From assembly GCF_030124325.1 (NCBI RefSeq), contig NZ_JASKLR010000031.1, positions 1 through 45,596 on the forward strand: a stretch of DNA of 45,596 nt, written 5' to 3'. Source of the DNA: Sinorhizobium sp. 8-89 (GTDB lineage Bacteria > Pseudomonadota > Alphaproteobacteria > Rhizobiales > Rhizobiaceae). Made by a program: the position numbers and the translations under genes. How positions within the stretch are numbered: the first letter of the stretch is position 1; each line of letters begins with the position of its first letter. This document shows positions 38,578 through 45,596 of this stretch, piece after piece. The notes under the pieces are model-generated. The model saw only the letters and a program-made list of their open reading frames with translations. It made no database searches and was not told the DNA's origin.

Positions 38578-39563
38578 GCGCGCGCCCTCCTGCCCGCCAG
38601 CACGCCTGCCATCAGCACGACGAGAATGGCGAGACCCTGAACGAAATTCTGCCATTCGGACGGCGTGCCCATGAAGAAGACGACCGAGTTGATGAGGCCG
38701 ATCGTCAGCGCTCCGAGCAGCGAGCCGACAACCGTGCCCCAGCCGCCGGAAAGCGCGCTGCCACCGAGGACCACGGCGGCGACGCTATAGAGCGTCATCT
38801 TGCCGCCGACCAACGGGTCGCCGCTCGCCGTGTCGCCGGTGATGCAGAAGGCCGCGAGCGCGGAGAAAAGCCCGCAGAGCAGATAGCCCTTGATCCGCAC
38901 AGGAACGACCGGGAGCCCGGTCTGGAAAGCCGCCTGCTGATCATCGCCGACCGCAAGCAATTGCGTGACGAGGCGCGTGCGGCTGAGCACCAGGAGGAGG
39001 ACGACCAGCACCGCCAGGATATAGAAGACAAAGGGCACGCCGAGCAGCCGGCCGCCATAGGTCCGCCAGAACAGCGCCGGCGCCGGAGTGCCGGCAACGG
39101 GAAGGATGTAAAGGGCGAACCCGGTGAAGAATATGCTCGTGGCGAAAGTCGCAACGATCGCCTGCAGCCGCAGCGCGGCGACGACGATGCCGTTCACGAG
39201 GCCGCAGGCGAGCCCCAGCAGAAGGCCAAGGGCGAGCGCCAGCAGCACGGCGCCGGCACCGCCGCCCCATCGCTCCATCAGAACGACGATCGCGACATTG
39301 ACGAGCGACAGGATCGAGCCGGCGGAGAGATCGATATCGCCGGCATAGACGACATAAGTCTGCGCGATCGCGAGCATGATCAACGCCATATATGTGCTGA
39401 GAAGCCCCGTCAGCGAACGGTAGCTGAGGCTGTTGGGCGAGAAGACGCCGTTGAGCAGCAGGAGCGCGGCGACGATCACCAGCGCCGGCAGAAACGGATA
39501 GCGCTCCAGAAGCTTCCGGATGCCGCCGGCGCGCGCTCTCGGAGTGACTGCGACATCTGCCAT
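38574..39563 (-). CDS. Sugar ABC transporter permease (RbsC type, first)
   Basis: A 329-residue permease of the same class with helices such as FLPALVIVAALLLLNGVF and the family segments GDIDLSAGSILSLVNVAIV and GGSALSGGWGTVVGSLLGAL. A GTG immediately before the ATG (39566) is an alternative start. The ATG overlaps the ATPase stop (TGATG) with GAGG about 8 bases upstream. Confidence 0.9.
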   Translation of the reverse strand: MADVAVTPRARAGGIRKLLERYPFLPALVIVAALLLLNGVFSPNSLSYRSLTGLLSTYMALIMLAIAQTYVVYAGDIDLSAGSILSLVNVAIVVLMERWGGGAGAVLLALALGLLLGLACGLVNGIVVAALRLQAIVATFATSIFFTGFALYILPVAGTPAPALFWRTYGGRLLGVPFVFYILAVLVVLLLVLSRTRLVTQLLAVGDDQQAAFQTGLPVVPVRIKGYLLCGLFSALAAFCITGDTASGDPLVGGKMTLYSVAAVVLGGSALSGGWGTVVGSLLGALTIGLINSVVFFMGTPSEWQNFVQGLAILVVLMAGVLAGRRARA

Positions 39564-41068
39564 CACGCGGCCTCGTAAGCGGCTTGATAAAGATTATAGC
39601 GCGTGCGGTCGGCACCCGTCAGTTCGCGGCTCACCGAACCACCGTTGAAGACCAGGATGCGGTTGGCGTTGCCCAACAGTTCGGCGTCTTCGGATGAATA
39701 GAGCAGGATGCCAAGGCCCTCGGCCGCCAGCTGACGGATCAGCGCGAAAAGGTCGGCCTTTGCCGAAAGGTCTATGCCCTTGGTCGGGTCGTCGAGCAGC
39801 AGGACATCCGGCCGGTCGATCAGCCAGCGGGCGATGATCACCTTCTGTTGGTTACCGCCGGAAAGCGAGCTGATCGGATGGAACAGGCTCGCAAATTTGG
39901 TGTGCATGCTTTCGAGCGCCGGCGCGACCTTGTCGCGCAGCTTGGAAGGCCTCGCGATCATCAGACGATCACGCAGATAATGGATCGGCGTGACGTTCTC
40001 GATGATCGGCCTGCCGCTGATGACGCCGTCACGGCCACGATCCCCGGAAACATACGCGCAGCCCCGCCGGATGGCGTCGCGCGGGCTCGAGGCGTCAAGG
40101 CGGCTGTCGCCGATCAACACCTCGCCGGACGAGATCGAGCCGGCACCGAAGATCGCCCGGAGCAGCGCCGACTGACCCTGGCCGTGGAGGCCGCCGAAGC
40201 CGAGGATCTCGCCCTTGGCGACATCGAAACTGACATTGCGGAAGCCGACACCGGAGAGATCGTGGACAATCATCGCCGTTCCGTCGGCGAGGTCGACGAC
40301 AGCGGGGGCAGACGATTGCGAAGCCGGCATGTCGCCGGAGCCACCGACCATCAGGCGGATAACCGAGGCCGCATCGGTTTCGGCAAGGTTGAGCGTCGTG
40401 ATCGTCTCGCCGTCGCGAATGATCGTTACCCGGTCGCCGACCGCCTTGATCTCGTCCATGCGGTGGGAAATGAAGATGATGCCCCGGTCCTGCCGCTTCA
40501 AGTCGCGCAGGATCTCGAAGAAGCGATCGACCTGGGCCCGATCGAGCGCGGAAGTCGGCTCGTCGAAGATCAGAATCGGCGCCTCGCTCGCCAGCGCCTT
40601 CATGATCTCCACGAGTTGCCGCTGGTCGGGGCGCAGGTTGCCGACAAGAGCGTCGGCGGAAAATCCTTCCCCGGCTACGTTTTCGAAGAGCCTGATGTAG
40701 CGCGCCGCGCGCTGCTTGAGCAAAGCCCTGTCGACGAACAGGTGGGATTTGATCGGCAGCGCGGCAAGACAGATGTTTTCCTCGACCGAGCGGTGAGCCG
40801 CAAGGCTCAGCTCCTGATAGAAGATGCCGATCCCGTGTCCGCGCGCCGAGCGCGGCCCGGTGATCGTGATCGGCCTATTGTCGATGAGGATCTTTCCGGC
40901 GTCCGGCCGCACGCTGCCTGCAATGATCTTGCAAAGCGTGCTCTTGCCCGATCCGTTCGAGCCCATGAGGACATGAACCTCGCCGGCCATGACCTCCAGA
41001 TCGCCGCGACGTAGCGCCAAGGTGGCGCCGTAAGCCTTGCTTACGCCGCTCAGTTTCAGTTTCGACAT
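39563..41068 (-). CDS. Sugar ABC transporter ATP-binding protein (RbsA type, two domains)
   Basis: A 501-residue tandem ABC ATPase. The first domain has Walker A GSNGSGKST, LRPDQRQLVEIMKAL as a degenerate signature region and Walker [13 protein letters not shown]. The second domain has the usual degenerate Walker A (GGLHGQGQSALLRAIFG), a good signature LSGGNQQKVIIARWL and VLLLDDPTKGIDL. The ATG at 41068 begins MSKLKLSGVSKAYGA, the family N-terminus; the frame is open 19 codons more upstream through the intergenic hairpin. The ribosome site is weak (GGACGAAG). Confidence 0.9.
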   Translation of the reverse strand: MSKLKLSGVSKAYGATLALRRGDLEVMAGEVHVLMGSNGSGKSTLCKIIAGSVRPDAGKILIDNRPITITGPRSARGHGIGIFYQELSLAAHRSVEENICLAALPIKSHLFVDRALLKQRAARYIRLFENVAGEGFSADALVGNLRPDQRQLVEIMKALASEAPILIFDEPTSALDRAQVDRFFEILRDLKRQDRGIIFISHRMDEIKAVGDRVTIIRDGETITTLNLAETDAASVIRLMVGGSGDMPASQSSAPAVVDLADGTAMIVHDLSGVGFRNVSFDVAKGEILGFGGLHGQGQSALLRAIFGAGSISSGEVLIGDSRLDASSPRDAIRRGCAYVSGDRGRDGVISGRPIIENVTPIHYLRDRLMIARPSKLRDKVAPALESMHTKFASLFHPISSLSGGNQQKVIIARWLIDRPDVLLLDDPTKGIDLSAKADLFALIRQLAAEGLGILLYSSEDAELLGNANRILVFNGGSVSRELTGADRTRYNLYQAAYEAA

Positions 41069-41098
41069 CGAACTTCGTCCACTACGGTGCGAAGGGAA

Positions 41099-41123
41099 GC
41101 ACGGGCCGAGACTCGGCCCGTGC
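41099..41123 (-). terminator. Intercistronic hairpin after the sugar-binding-protein gene
   Basis: GCACGGGCCGAG (41099-41110) and CTCGGCCCGTGC (41112-41123) form a 12-bp inverted repeat around one A (a few inner pairs must open for the loop). It lies 15 bases after the binding-protein stop and 31 before the ATPase start. No T run follows on the minus strand. Confidence 0.75.
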
Positions 41124-41138
41124 AACCATAGGAAACGC

Positions 41139-42164
41139 TCACTTGAAGAGGGCTTCCGCTTCTTCGATCGAAAGCGAGCTGGTGTAGGAATAATAACCGG
41201 GCTTGCCTTCGAGCTGCTTTGCAGCGTCGCCCAGGTTCTTGCTGTCGATGAACGGGATCGGCAGATAGAGGGCGTTGCCGTACTGGCCGGCCTTTGCCGG
41301 CTCCTTCAGTTCCTTGCCCTGCAGCATCAGCACCGCGACATTCAGCGCGCTCGCCATCACTCCCGGCGGGTTGACGGTCGCGCCGGAATTCAGCTTGTCC
41401 TTGACCCAGAGGTCGATGAAGTCCTTGCGGATTTCGCCCGTTGCCGCGATCTGGCCGGTCTTGCCGGCGTCCATGATCGACTTCCAGGCGCCGGCGGCCA
41501 TGCCGTCCTGCACCACGACACCGTTCACGTCGGGATAGGTGGCAAGGATGTTCTGCATCGCCTGCTGGCCCTGGGCCTGATCCCAGTTGGCGTTGACTTC
41601 GTTGACGATCTGGATGTCCGGATAGTCCTTGAAGACCTGCTTATAGCCCGCCACGCGCATCTCGTTGGCCGGATGGCCGGCGACACCGTTGATCGCGACG
41701 ACCTTGCCCTTGCCGCCAAGCGTCTCGGCAAGCCATTTCGCGCCGGCGGCACCCCAGGCGGTCTGGTCGATGCCGACATAGATGGCGTCCGGAGACGAGA
41801 CTTCCGCGTCCGTCGCGATCACCAGGATTCCGGCTTCCTTCGCCTGGGCGAAGATCGGATCGAAGGCGGTCGGGCTGTTGGGGTTGACGATGATGGCGTT
41901 CACGCCTTCGGCGATGAAATTGCGGATATGGGCGATCTGCCCGGGTACGTCGACATTCGCGCTCTGAACCGAGACCTCGACGTCGACGCCCTTTTCCTTC
42001 CACTTTTCCGCAGCGGCCTTGGCCTCGTCGATCATCTGGGTGCGCCATTCACTGCCGACCCAGCCGTTCGAGAGACCGATCTTGAAGGTCTCCGCGTTGA
42101 CTGCCGATGCAGAGATAACGATGGACGCAACTGTGCTGAGCGCTACCGCGACTAATTTCTTCAT
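41139..42164 (-). CDS. Periplasmic sugar-binding protein (RbsB type)
   Basis: A 341-residue secreted binding protein of the ribose/galactose class (Peripla_BP_4). The signal peptide MKKLVAVALSTVASIVISASAVNA is cleaved near residue 24 (VNA|ET). The mature part starts TFKIGLSNGWVGSEWR and has IRNFIAEGVNAIIVNPNSPTAF (mark GVNAIIVNP) and WLAETLGGKGKVVAING. The ribosome site GGGAGGA is 5 bases before the ATG. It is the first gene of a seven-part unit: binding protein, ATPase, two permeases, LacI, Gfo/Idh. The sugar is unknown; a ribose, xylose or inositol-type ligand is possible. Confidence 0.92.
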   Translation of the reverse strand: MKKLVAVALSTVASIVISASAVNAETFKIGLSNGWVGSEWRTQMIDEAKAAAEKWKEKGVDVEVSVQSANVDVPGQIAHIRNFIAEGVNAIIVNPNSPTAFDPIFAQAKEAGILVIATDAEVSSPDAIYVGIDQTAWGAAGAKWLAETLGGKGKVVAINGVAGHPANEMRVAGYKQVFKDYPDIQIVNEVNANWDQAQGQQAMQNILATYPDVNGVVVQDGMAAGAWKSIMDAGKTGQIAATGEIRKDFIDLWVKDKLNSGATVNPPGVMASALNVAVLMLQGKELKEPAKAGQYGNALYLPIPFIDSKNLGDAAKQLEGKPGYYSYTSSLSIEEAEALFK

Positions 42165-42204
42165 AAGATCCTCCCAAATCTTGCGGAGACATGAAGCCAG
42201 AAAA

Positions 42205-42218
42205 TGTAATCGATTTCA
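42205..42218 (-). promoter_or_regulatory. LacI-family consensus operator of the ribose-type operon
   Basis: On the minus strand TGAAATCGATTACA, a full match to the LacI/GalR consensus TGNAANCGNTTNCA, centred about 47 bases before the binding-protein start. The operon carries its own LacI regulator (36605-37624). Confidence 0.8.
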
Positions 42219-42391
42219 ATGGTGATTTGGCGAGCTGCACTGCGCCGTGTGGCGGGCCAACAGCGGCGAAACGTCCCGCGCGGCCACGGGCGACGCCGGC
42301 GGTTCACTCGCTTCCAAAGGTCAGGTGTCGACTTGCAGCAGGATCTCGCCAATGCGGCGCTATCCGCTCTGCCCTTCAGCCGCCGCGCGTT

Positions 42392-43639
42392 TCAGACCAC
42401 GACGTTGCCGACGATGTCGTTTTCGCAGAAAACGAGGTTGGGCGAATAGCCTTGCGCAAGGAACTGCTGGCGGTCGTTTTCGGCGACGACGAAGACGGCC
42501 GAGCGCGCGATCTCTTTCGGCTCGAGCTCAGGAGCCGGGGCGACGACGGCAACGTCCTGGCGCAGGCCGAGCTCGCGCAGCAGGCCCTCAAGAGACGGCG
42601 GGCTATCGACGCCATGCAGGATCACTCGGTTGACCTCGGCAGCCGCATTGATCTGCCATGCAAGCGTCTGCACGGCCACCATCAGCGGCAAGGAATCCTT
42701 CAGTTGCCGGGCGACCGGATGGTGCTCGAACCCGGCAAGCGCCATCCGCGTGTAGATTTCATAGGCCTTGACGTAGTCTTTTTTGGCCGCCCACATCCGC
42801 ATCGCAACGGCCATGCGCATGCAGGTGAATTGCTTGATCGACGTGTCCTGTGCCGCACGACGATCGGGTGTCATGCGCACGGCTCCGCGTTTCACTCCGA
42901 CGTGGAGGAAATATTCCAGACCACCCCGATAGCGGTCCCAGGCGGTCAGCAATTCGTCGTGGCCGGCCTGCGGGCGGTCCCGCCCGATCTTCGATTGGAC
43001 GACCTGCCTGTAGAAGGGTTTCTTCAGAAACGCGACGCCCCCGCTTTCGAGAAAATGCGCGAGGTTGGAGAAGGCCCAATAGGCGAAGTGACGCGGCAGC
43101 CACGCCACGCGCAGCGCGGCGGTACGGTAGATCCCGATTTCGGGAAAGATATGCCGCTCGACAATGAAGGCGAAAAGCCGCTCGAATTGATCCTTGTCGA
43201 ATTTGATGTCGGCATCGATTTGGTAGAAGAGGTCCGTATCTCTTCCTTCGATTTCGTTATGGACGAACCACGGCGCAAAACAGGCGGACAGTTCCGGGTT
43301 CCTGTCGAGGTAGGCGATAGCCTCGGCAAGGCCATCCATCGCGAGCATGTCGTCGTCTGCGAGATAGACCGCATACTCGCCTGCCGCGTGGCGGAAGGCG
43401 CTGGCGAGATTTGCGTCGACCCCGCGGTTCTCCAGGTTGCGGAAATAGCGGATCGGCAGCCCATTGTCGGCGAAGGTTTCGACAACGTCGCGGGTATCGT
43501 CCGTGGACGCGTTGTCGGAAATGACGATCTCGAAGCTGAACGGGATCCGGTAGAGGTCGACAAAGCGGCCGAGCGCATTCTCCAGAAAGCGGGCCCGGTT
43601 GTAAGTCGGGATGCAGATGCTGAGCTTCACGGGATCCAC
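42392..43639 (-). CDS. Glycosyltransferase family 2
   Basis: A 415-residue protein. The N-terminal GT-A domain begins KLSICIPTYNRARFLENAL and has EIVISDNASTDDT (nucleotide binding) and the DxD-like LADDDMLAMDGL, for a sugar-nucleotide donor and metal. There is no membrane helix. The C-terminal 150 residues have no motif I recognise. The start is the GTG at 43639, with AGAGGA about 8 bases before it; the frame is open 55 codons more upstream but reads as non-protein there. It stands alone, so the glycan it helps make (exo-, lipo- or capsular polysaccharide) cannot be inferred. Confidence 0.82.
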   Translation of the reverse strand: MDPVKLSICIPTYNRARFLENALGRFVDLYRIPFSFEIVISDNASTDDTRDVVETFADNGLPIRYFRNLENRGVDANLASAFRHAAGEYAVYLADDDMLAMDGLAEAIAYLDRNPELSACFAPWFVHNEIEGRDTDLFYQIDADIKFDKDQFERLFAFIVERHIFPEIGIYRTAALRVAWLPRHFAYWAFSNLAHFLESGGVAFLKKPFYRQVVQSKIGRDRPQAGHDELLTAWDRYRGGLEYFLHVGVKRGAVRMTPDRRAAQDTSIKQFTCMRMAVAMRMWAAKKDYVKAYEIYTRMALAGFEHHPVARQLKDSLPLMVAVQTLAWQINAAAEVNRVILHGVDSPPSLEGLLRELGLRQDVAVVAPAPELEPKEIARSAVFVVAENDRQQFLAQGYSPNLVFCENDIVGNVVV

Positions 43640-44014
43640 TGCGTATTCCTCTAAAACGAGTCCAGGAAAAGTGTGTAACGGTTTTCCGTCCGGAATTGCG
43701 CAATTCCAAAGAGTTCGCTCGAAGGGCGGCTGGACGCCATCGAGAGGCCGCTGCCCCCAAAGCCCCGCGCAGCCTGCGCGCAAGACTGAGAACCATGAGC
43801 ACACTTATTCCGTTGCGATCTTGTGTGAGGCTTGCCCGGTCGCGGTGCGCGGGAGCGACGGCGCCGACGGCCTGCCGGTCACATGGACACGGCCAACACG
43901 ATCGTCGATCCACGCTCGGGACTATCGATCGCCGCGTGCAGCTTCGCGCCAGCAGTGGCGGCAAGGCCGACGGCTTCTATTACCTTCGAGAACAAGGCTG
44001 CCGGGTGCTTAGAG
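43640..44014. other. Intergenic region between the glycosyltransferase and the polyol oxidoreductase
   Basis: A perfect 16-bp palindrome GGAATTGC-GCAATTCC lies at 43692-43707, 53 bases upstream of the glycosyltransferase start, a candidate operator. On the minus strand about 43882-44013 is an open, protein-like frame without a start codon (VIEAVGLAATAGAKLHAAID), possibly a gene remnant. Nothing else is recognised. Confidence 0.4.
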
Positions 44015-45475
44015 TCATGCCCGGGATTTGACCACCGTGGCGGCGCCGTTAGACATCAGGGCGGCGAGCGAGCGAACGAGCGTCTCCCGGAACGCCTGAT
44101 CCGACGACAGATCGTCGCCGAACACCTCGGCGATGCCGAGGAAAGCGCCCACGATCTCTTCTGGCTGATGCAGCGGTTGCGTCATCGCGGCGATCCGGGC
44201 GGCCAGAGGATCGCGGACGTCGATGACATTTCCTTTTTCGTCGATGCCGCGCGCATAGCGCATCCAGGCGGCAACGCCGAGCGCAAGGCGGTCATAGGAA
44301 GATTTGGCCGCAATGCGGTCGCGGATCGTTCCGAGCAGCCTCTGCGGCAGTTTCTGCGAGCCGTCCATGGCGATCTGCCATGTCCGGTGGCGCAGCGCCG
44401 GATTGCGGAAGCGCTGAAGCAGCGCCCGGCGATAGGCGGCGAGATCGAAACCCGGCAGCGCCGGCAAGGTCGGCGAGACCTCCTCGACCATCAATCCCTC
44501 GACCAGCGCGCCCATGCCCGGCAGAGCCATGGCTTCGGCGACCGTCTCGGCGCCGGCGAGATAGCCGAGATAGGCGAGCGTCGAATGGCTGCCGTTCAAG
44601 AGCCTGAGTTTCATCATCTCGAAGACGGCGACGTCGTCGACGAAAACGACGCCGGCATTTTCCCAGGCCGGACGGCCAAGCGGAAAGTCGTCTTCCACGA
44701 CCCATTGCCGGAACGGTTCGGTCACGATCGGCCAGGCATCGTCAACGCCGATCGCCGTGGAAATGTCCGACCGGTCGCCTTCCGTCGTCGCCGGGACGAT
44801 CCGGTCCACCATGGTCGACGGCGAGGCAACCTGCCCGACCACACGGCCGAGGGCCGGATCGCGCAGTTCTGCAAAGCGCGTGACGACGTTTTTCAGCACG
44901 TGGCCATTGGACGGAAGATTGTCGCAGGAGAGCAGCGTGAACGGGGGAACGCCTGCGGCCGCCCGACGGGCAAGCGCCTCCACGATGAAGCCGACCGCGG
45001 ACTTCGGTCGTGCGGGGTTCCTGAGATCGTGGACAACGTCGGGATGATTTTCGTCGAGCCTGCCGGTTGCCGGATTGTGGCAATAGCCTTTCTCGGTGAT
45101 CGTCAGCGAAACGATCCGTGTCGCCGGGTCGGCCATACGGTCGAGAACGGCTTCCGGGTTCTCAGGCGCGCAGAGGAGCTCTACGACACTGCCGATCACC
45201 TGCAGCTCCTCGCCCTCGCCGTCCTGGACCTTGACCGTATAGAGCCCGTCCTGGGGCGCGAGGGCATCGCGCGTCTCCGGGCTGCGCAGCGAGACGCCGC
45301 AAATCCCCCAGGCAGGGTCCCGTGCAAGCACCGCGTCCGTGAAGACGGCCTGGTGCGCCCGGTGGAACGCGCCGATGCCGAGGTGGACAATGCCGACGGC
45401 AAGCCGGGTGTGGTCGTATTCCGGCCGTTTGACGGTAGCCGGCAACCGGTCGAGTGTCTGTCGTGAGAGCCGCAT
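44015..45475 (-). CDS. Mannitol-dehydrogenase-family oxidoreductase (UxuB/MtlK-like)
   Basis: A 486-residue NAD-dependent polyol or hexuronate oxidoreductase (mannitol 2-dehydrogenase / fructuronate reductase family). The NAD region is GIVHLGIGAFHRAHQA at 28-43. The catalytic K-x4-N-x2-H is Lys289, Asn294, His297 (MMKLRLLNGSHS), preceded by VTEPFRQWVVED. Whether it reduces D-fructuronate or oxidises mannitol or another sugar alcohol cannot be decided from sequence. No ribosome site is obvious except GAAGCC-CT near the start; the ATG is kept because the NAD motif is at the normal distance. It may be downstream of further genes beyond the window. Confidence 0.87.
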   Translation of the reverse strand: MRLSRQTLDRLPATVKRPEYDHTRLAVGIVHLGIGAFHRAHQAVFTDAVLARDPAWGICGVSLRSPETRDALAPQDGLYTVKVQDGEGEELQVIGSVVELLCAPENPEAVLDRMADPATRIVSLTITEKGYCHNPATGRLDENHPDVVHDLRNPARPKSAVGFIVEALARRAAAGVPPFTLLSCDNLPSNGHVLKNVVTRFAELRDPALGRVVGQVASPSTMVDRIVPATTEGDRSDISTAIGVDDAWPIVTEPFRQWVVEDDFPLGRPAWENAGVVFVDDVAVFEMMKLRLLNGSHSTLAYLGYLAGAETVAEAMALPGMGALVEGLMVEEVSPTLPALPGFDLAAYRRALLQRFRNPALRHRTWQIAMDGSQKLPQRLLGTIRDRIAAKSSYDRLALGVAAWMRYARGIDEKGNVIDVRDPLAARIAAMTQPLHQPEEIVGAFLGIAEVFGDDLSSDQAFRETLVRSLAALMSNGAATVVKSRA

Positions 45476-45542
45476 TATGAAGCCTGCTGTTGTTTTGCCC
45501 GCGCGACGATCTGCGTCGGGCTGACGAATTGTGGTGCGAGAA

Positions 45543-45596
45543 GTTTCACCCGAATCGGCACCGATTCAGGGAAACATGCGGCAGCGGCTCACAAGC
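45543..45596 (-). repeat. Dispersed two-palindrome element, partial copy C at the window end
   Basis: GAATCGG-CA-CCGATTC (45552-45567) flanked by GTTTC (45543-45547) and GAAAC (45571-45575), then ACATGCGGCAGC. It matches the second palindrome and the following ACATG-GCA spacer of copies A and B; the remainder would lie outside the window. It is about 70 bases upstream of the polyol oxidoreductase start. Confidence 0.55.

Noticed and set aside
43832..45466. A 544-codon open frame on the plus strand opposite the polyol oxidoreductase
   Set aside because: Residues are Arg/Asp/His/Gln-rich without motifs, and the minus strand has the catalytic K-x4-N-x2-H and NAD motif.

Overview
The window looks like part of a chromid or large symbiotic replicon (pSymB type) of an Ensifer/Sinorhizobium species. 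This rests on the high-GC coding bias, on recognisable rhizobial loci (dctBD, a riboswitch-led thiCOSGE operon, a melA-agp alpha-galactoside operon with agpT, a lacR-lacEFGZK operon), and on dispersed rhizobial intergenic elements. I ran no database search; assignments come from reading motifs and from knowledge of the families.

Layout. 1-2321: the 3' part of dctB and complete dctD, the two-component system for C4-dicarboxylate transport (dctA is not in the window). 2401-7022: TPP riboswitch and thiamine operon thiC-thiO-thiS-thiG-thiE, tightly coupled. 7042-8301: a class III adenylate cyclase on the minus strand. 8482-17541 (minus): alpha-galactoside operon melA-agpA-agpB-agpC-agpD-agaL2, with its AraC-type activator agpT divergent at 17736. 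18821-20320: a FAD oxidoreductase with a C-terminal Rieske domain. 20537-28110 (plus): lacR, then lacE-lacF-lacG-lacZ-lacK, a beta-galactoside ABC importer plus GH2 beta-galactosidase. 28442-30058: an RTX-repeat calcium-binding protein behind a very AT-rich leader. 30180-34237: catalase, a LysR remnant, an AI-2E/PerM-type permease, a DUF1236-like envelope protein and a 28-residue membrane peptide. 34302-42164 (minus): an SDR dehydrogenase, then a ribose-type sugar ABC operon read leftwards as binding protein, ATPase, two permeases, LacI regulator, Gfo/Idh/MocA oxidoreductase. 42392-45475 (minus): a GT2 glycosyltransferase and a mannitol-dehydrogenase-family polyol/uronate oxidoreductase.

The window is mainly a carbon-acquisition region (dicarboxylates, alpha- and beta-galactosides, a further sugar), with each uptake operon next to its own regulator. 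The most informative non-coding signals are: an identical 13-bp palindromic motif in front of both lacR and lacE; a perfect LacI-family consensus operator in front of the ribose-type operon; a strong hairpin directly after each of the three periplasmic-binding-protein genes; three candidate EcfG (general stress) promoters, one in front of an unannotated-looking 28-aa membrane peptide; and three related copies of a two-palindrome dispersed element. I found no phage, insertion sequence, tRNA, rRNA or CRISPR array, and no clearly new multi-gene system.
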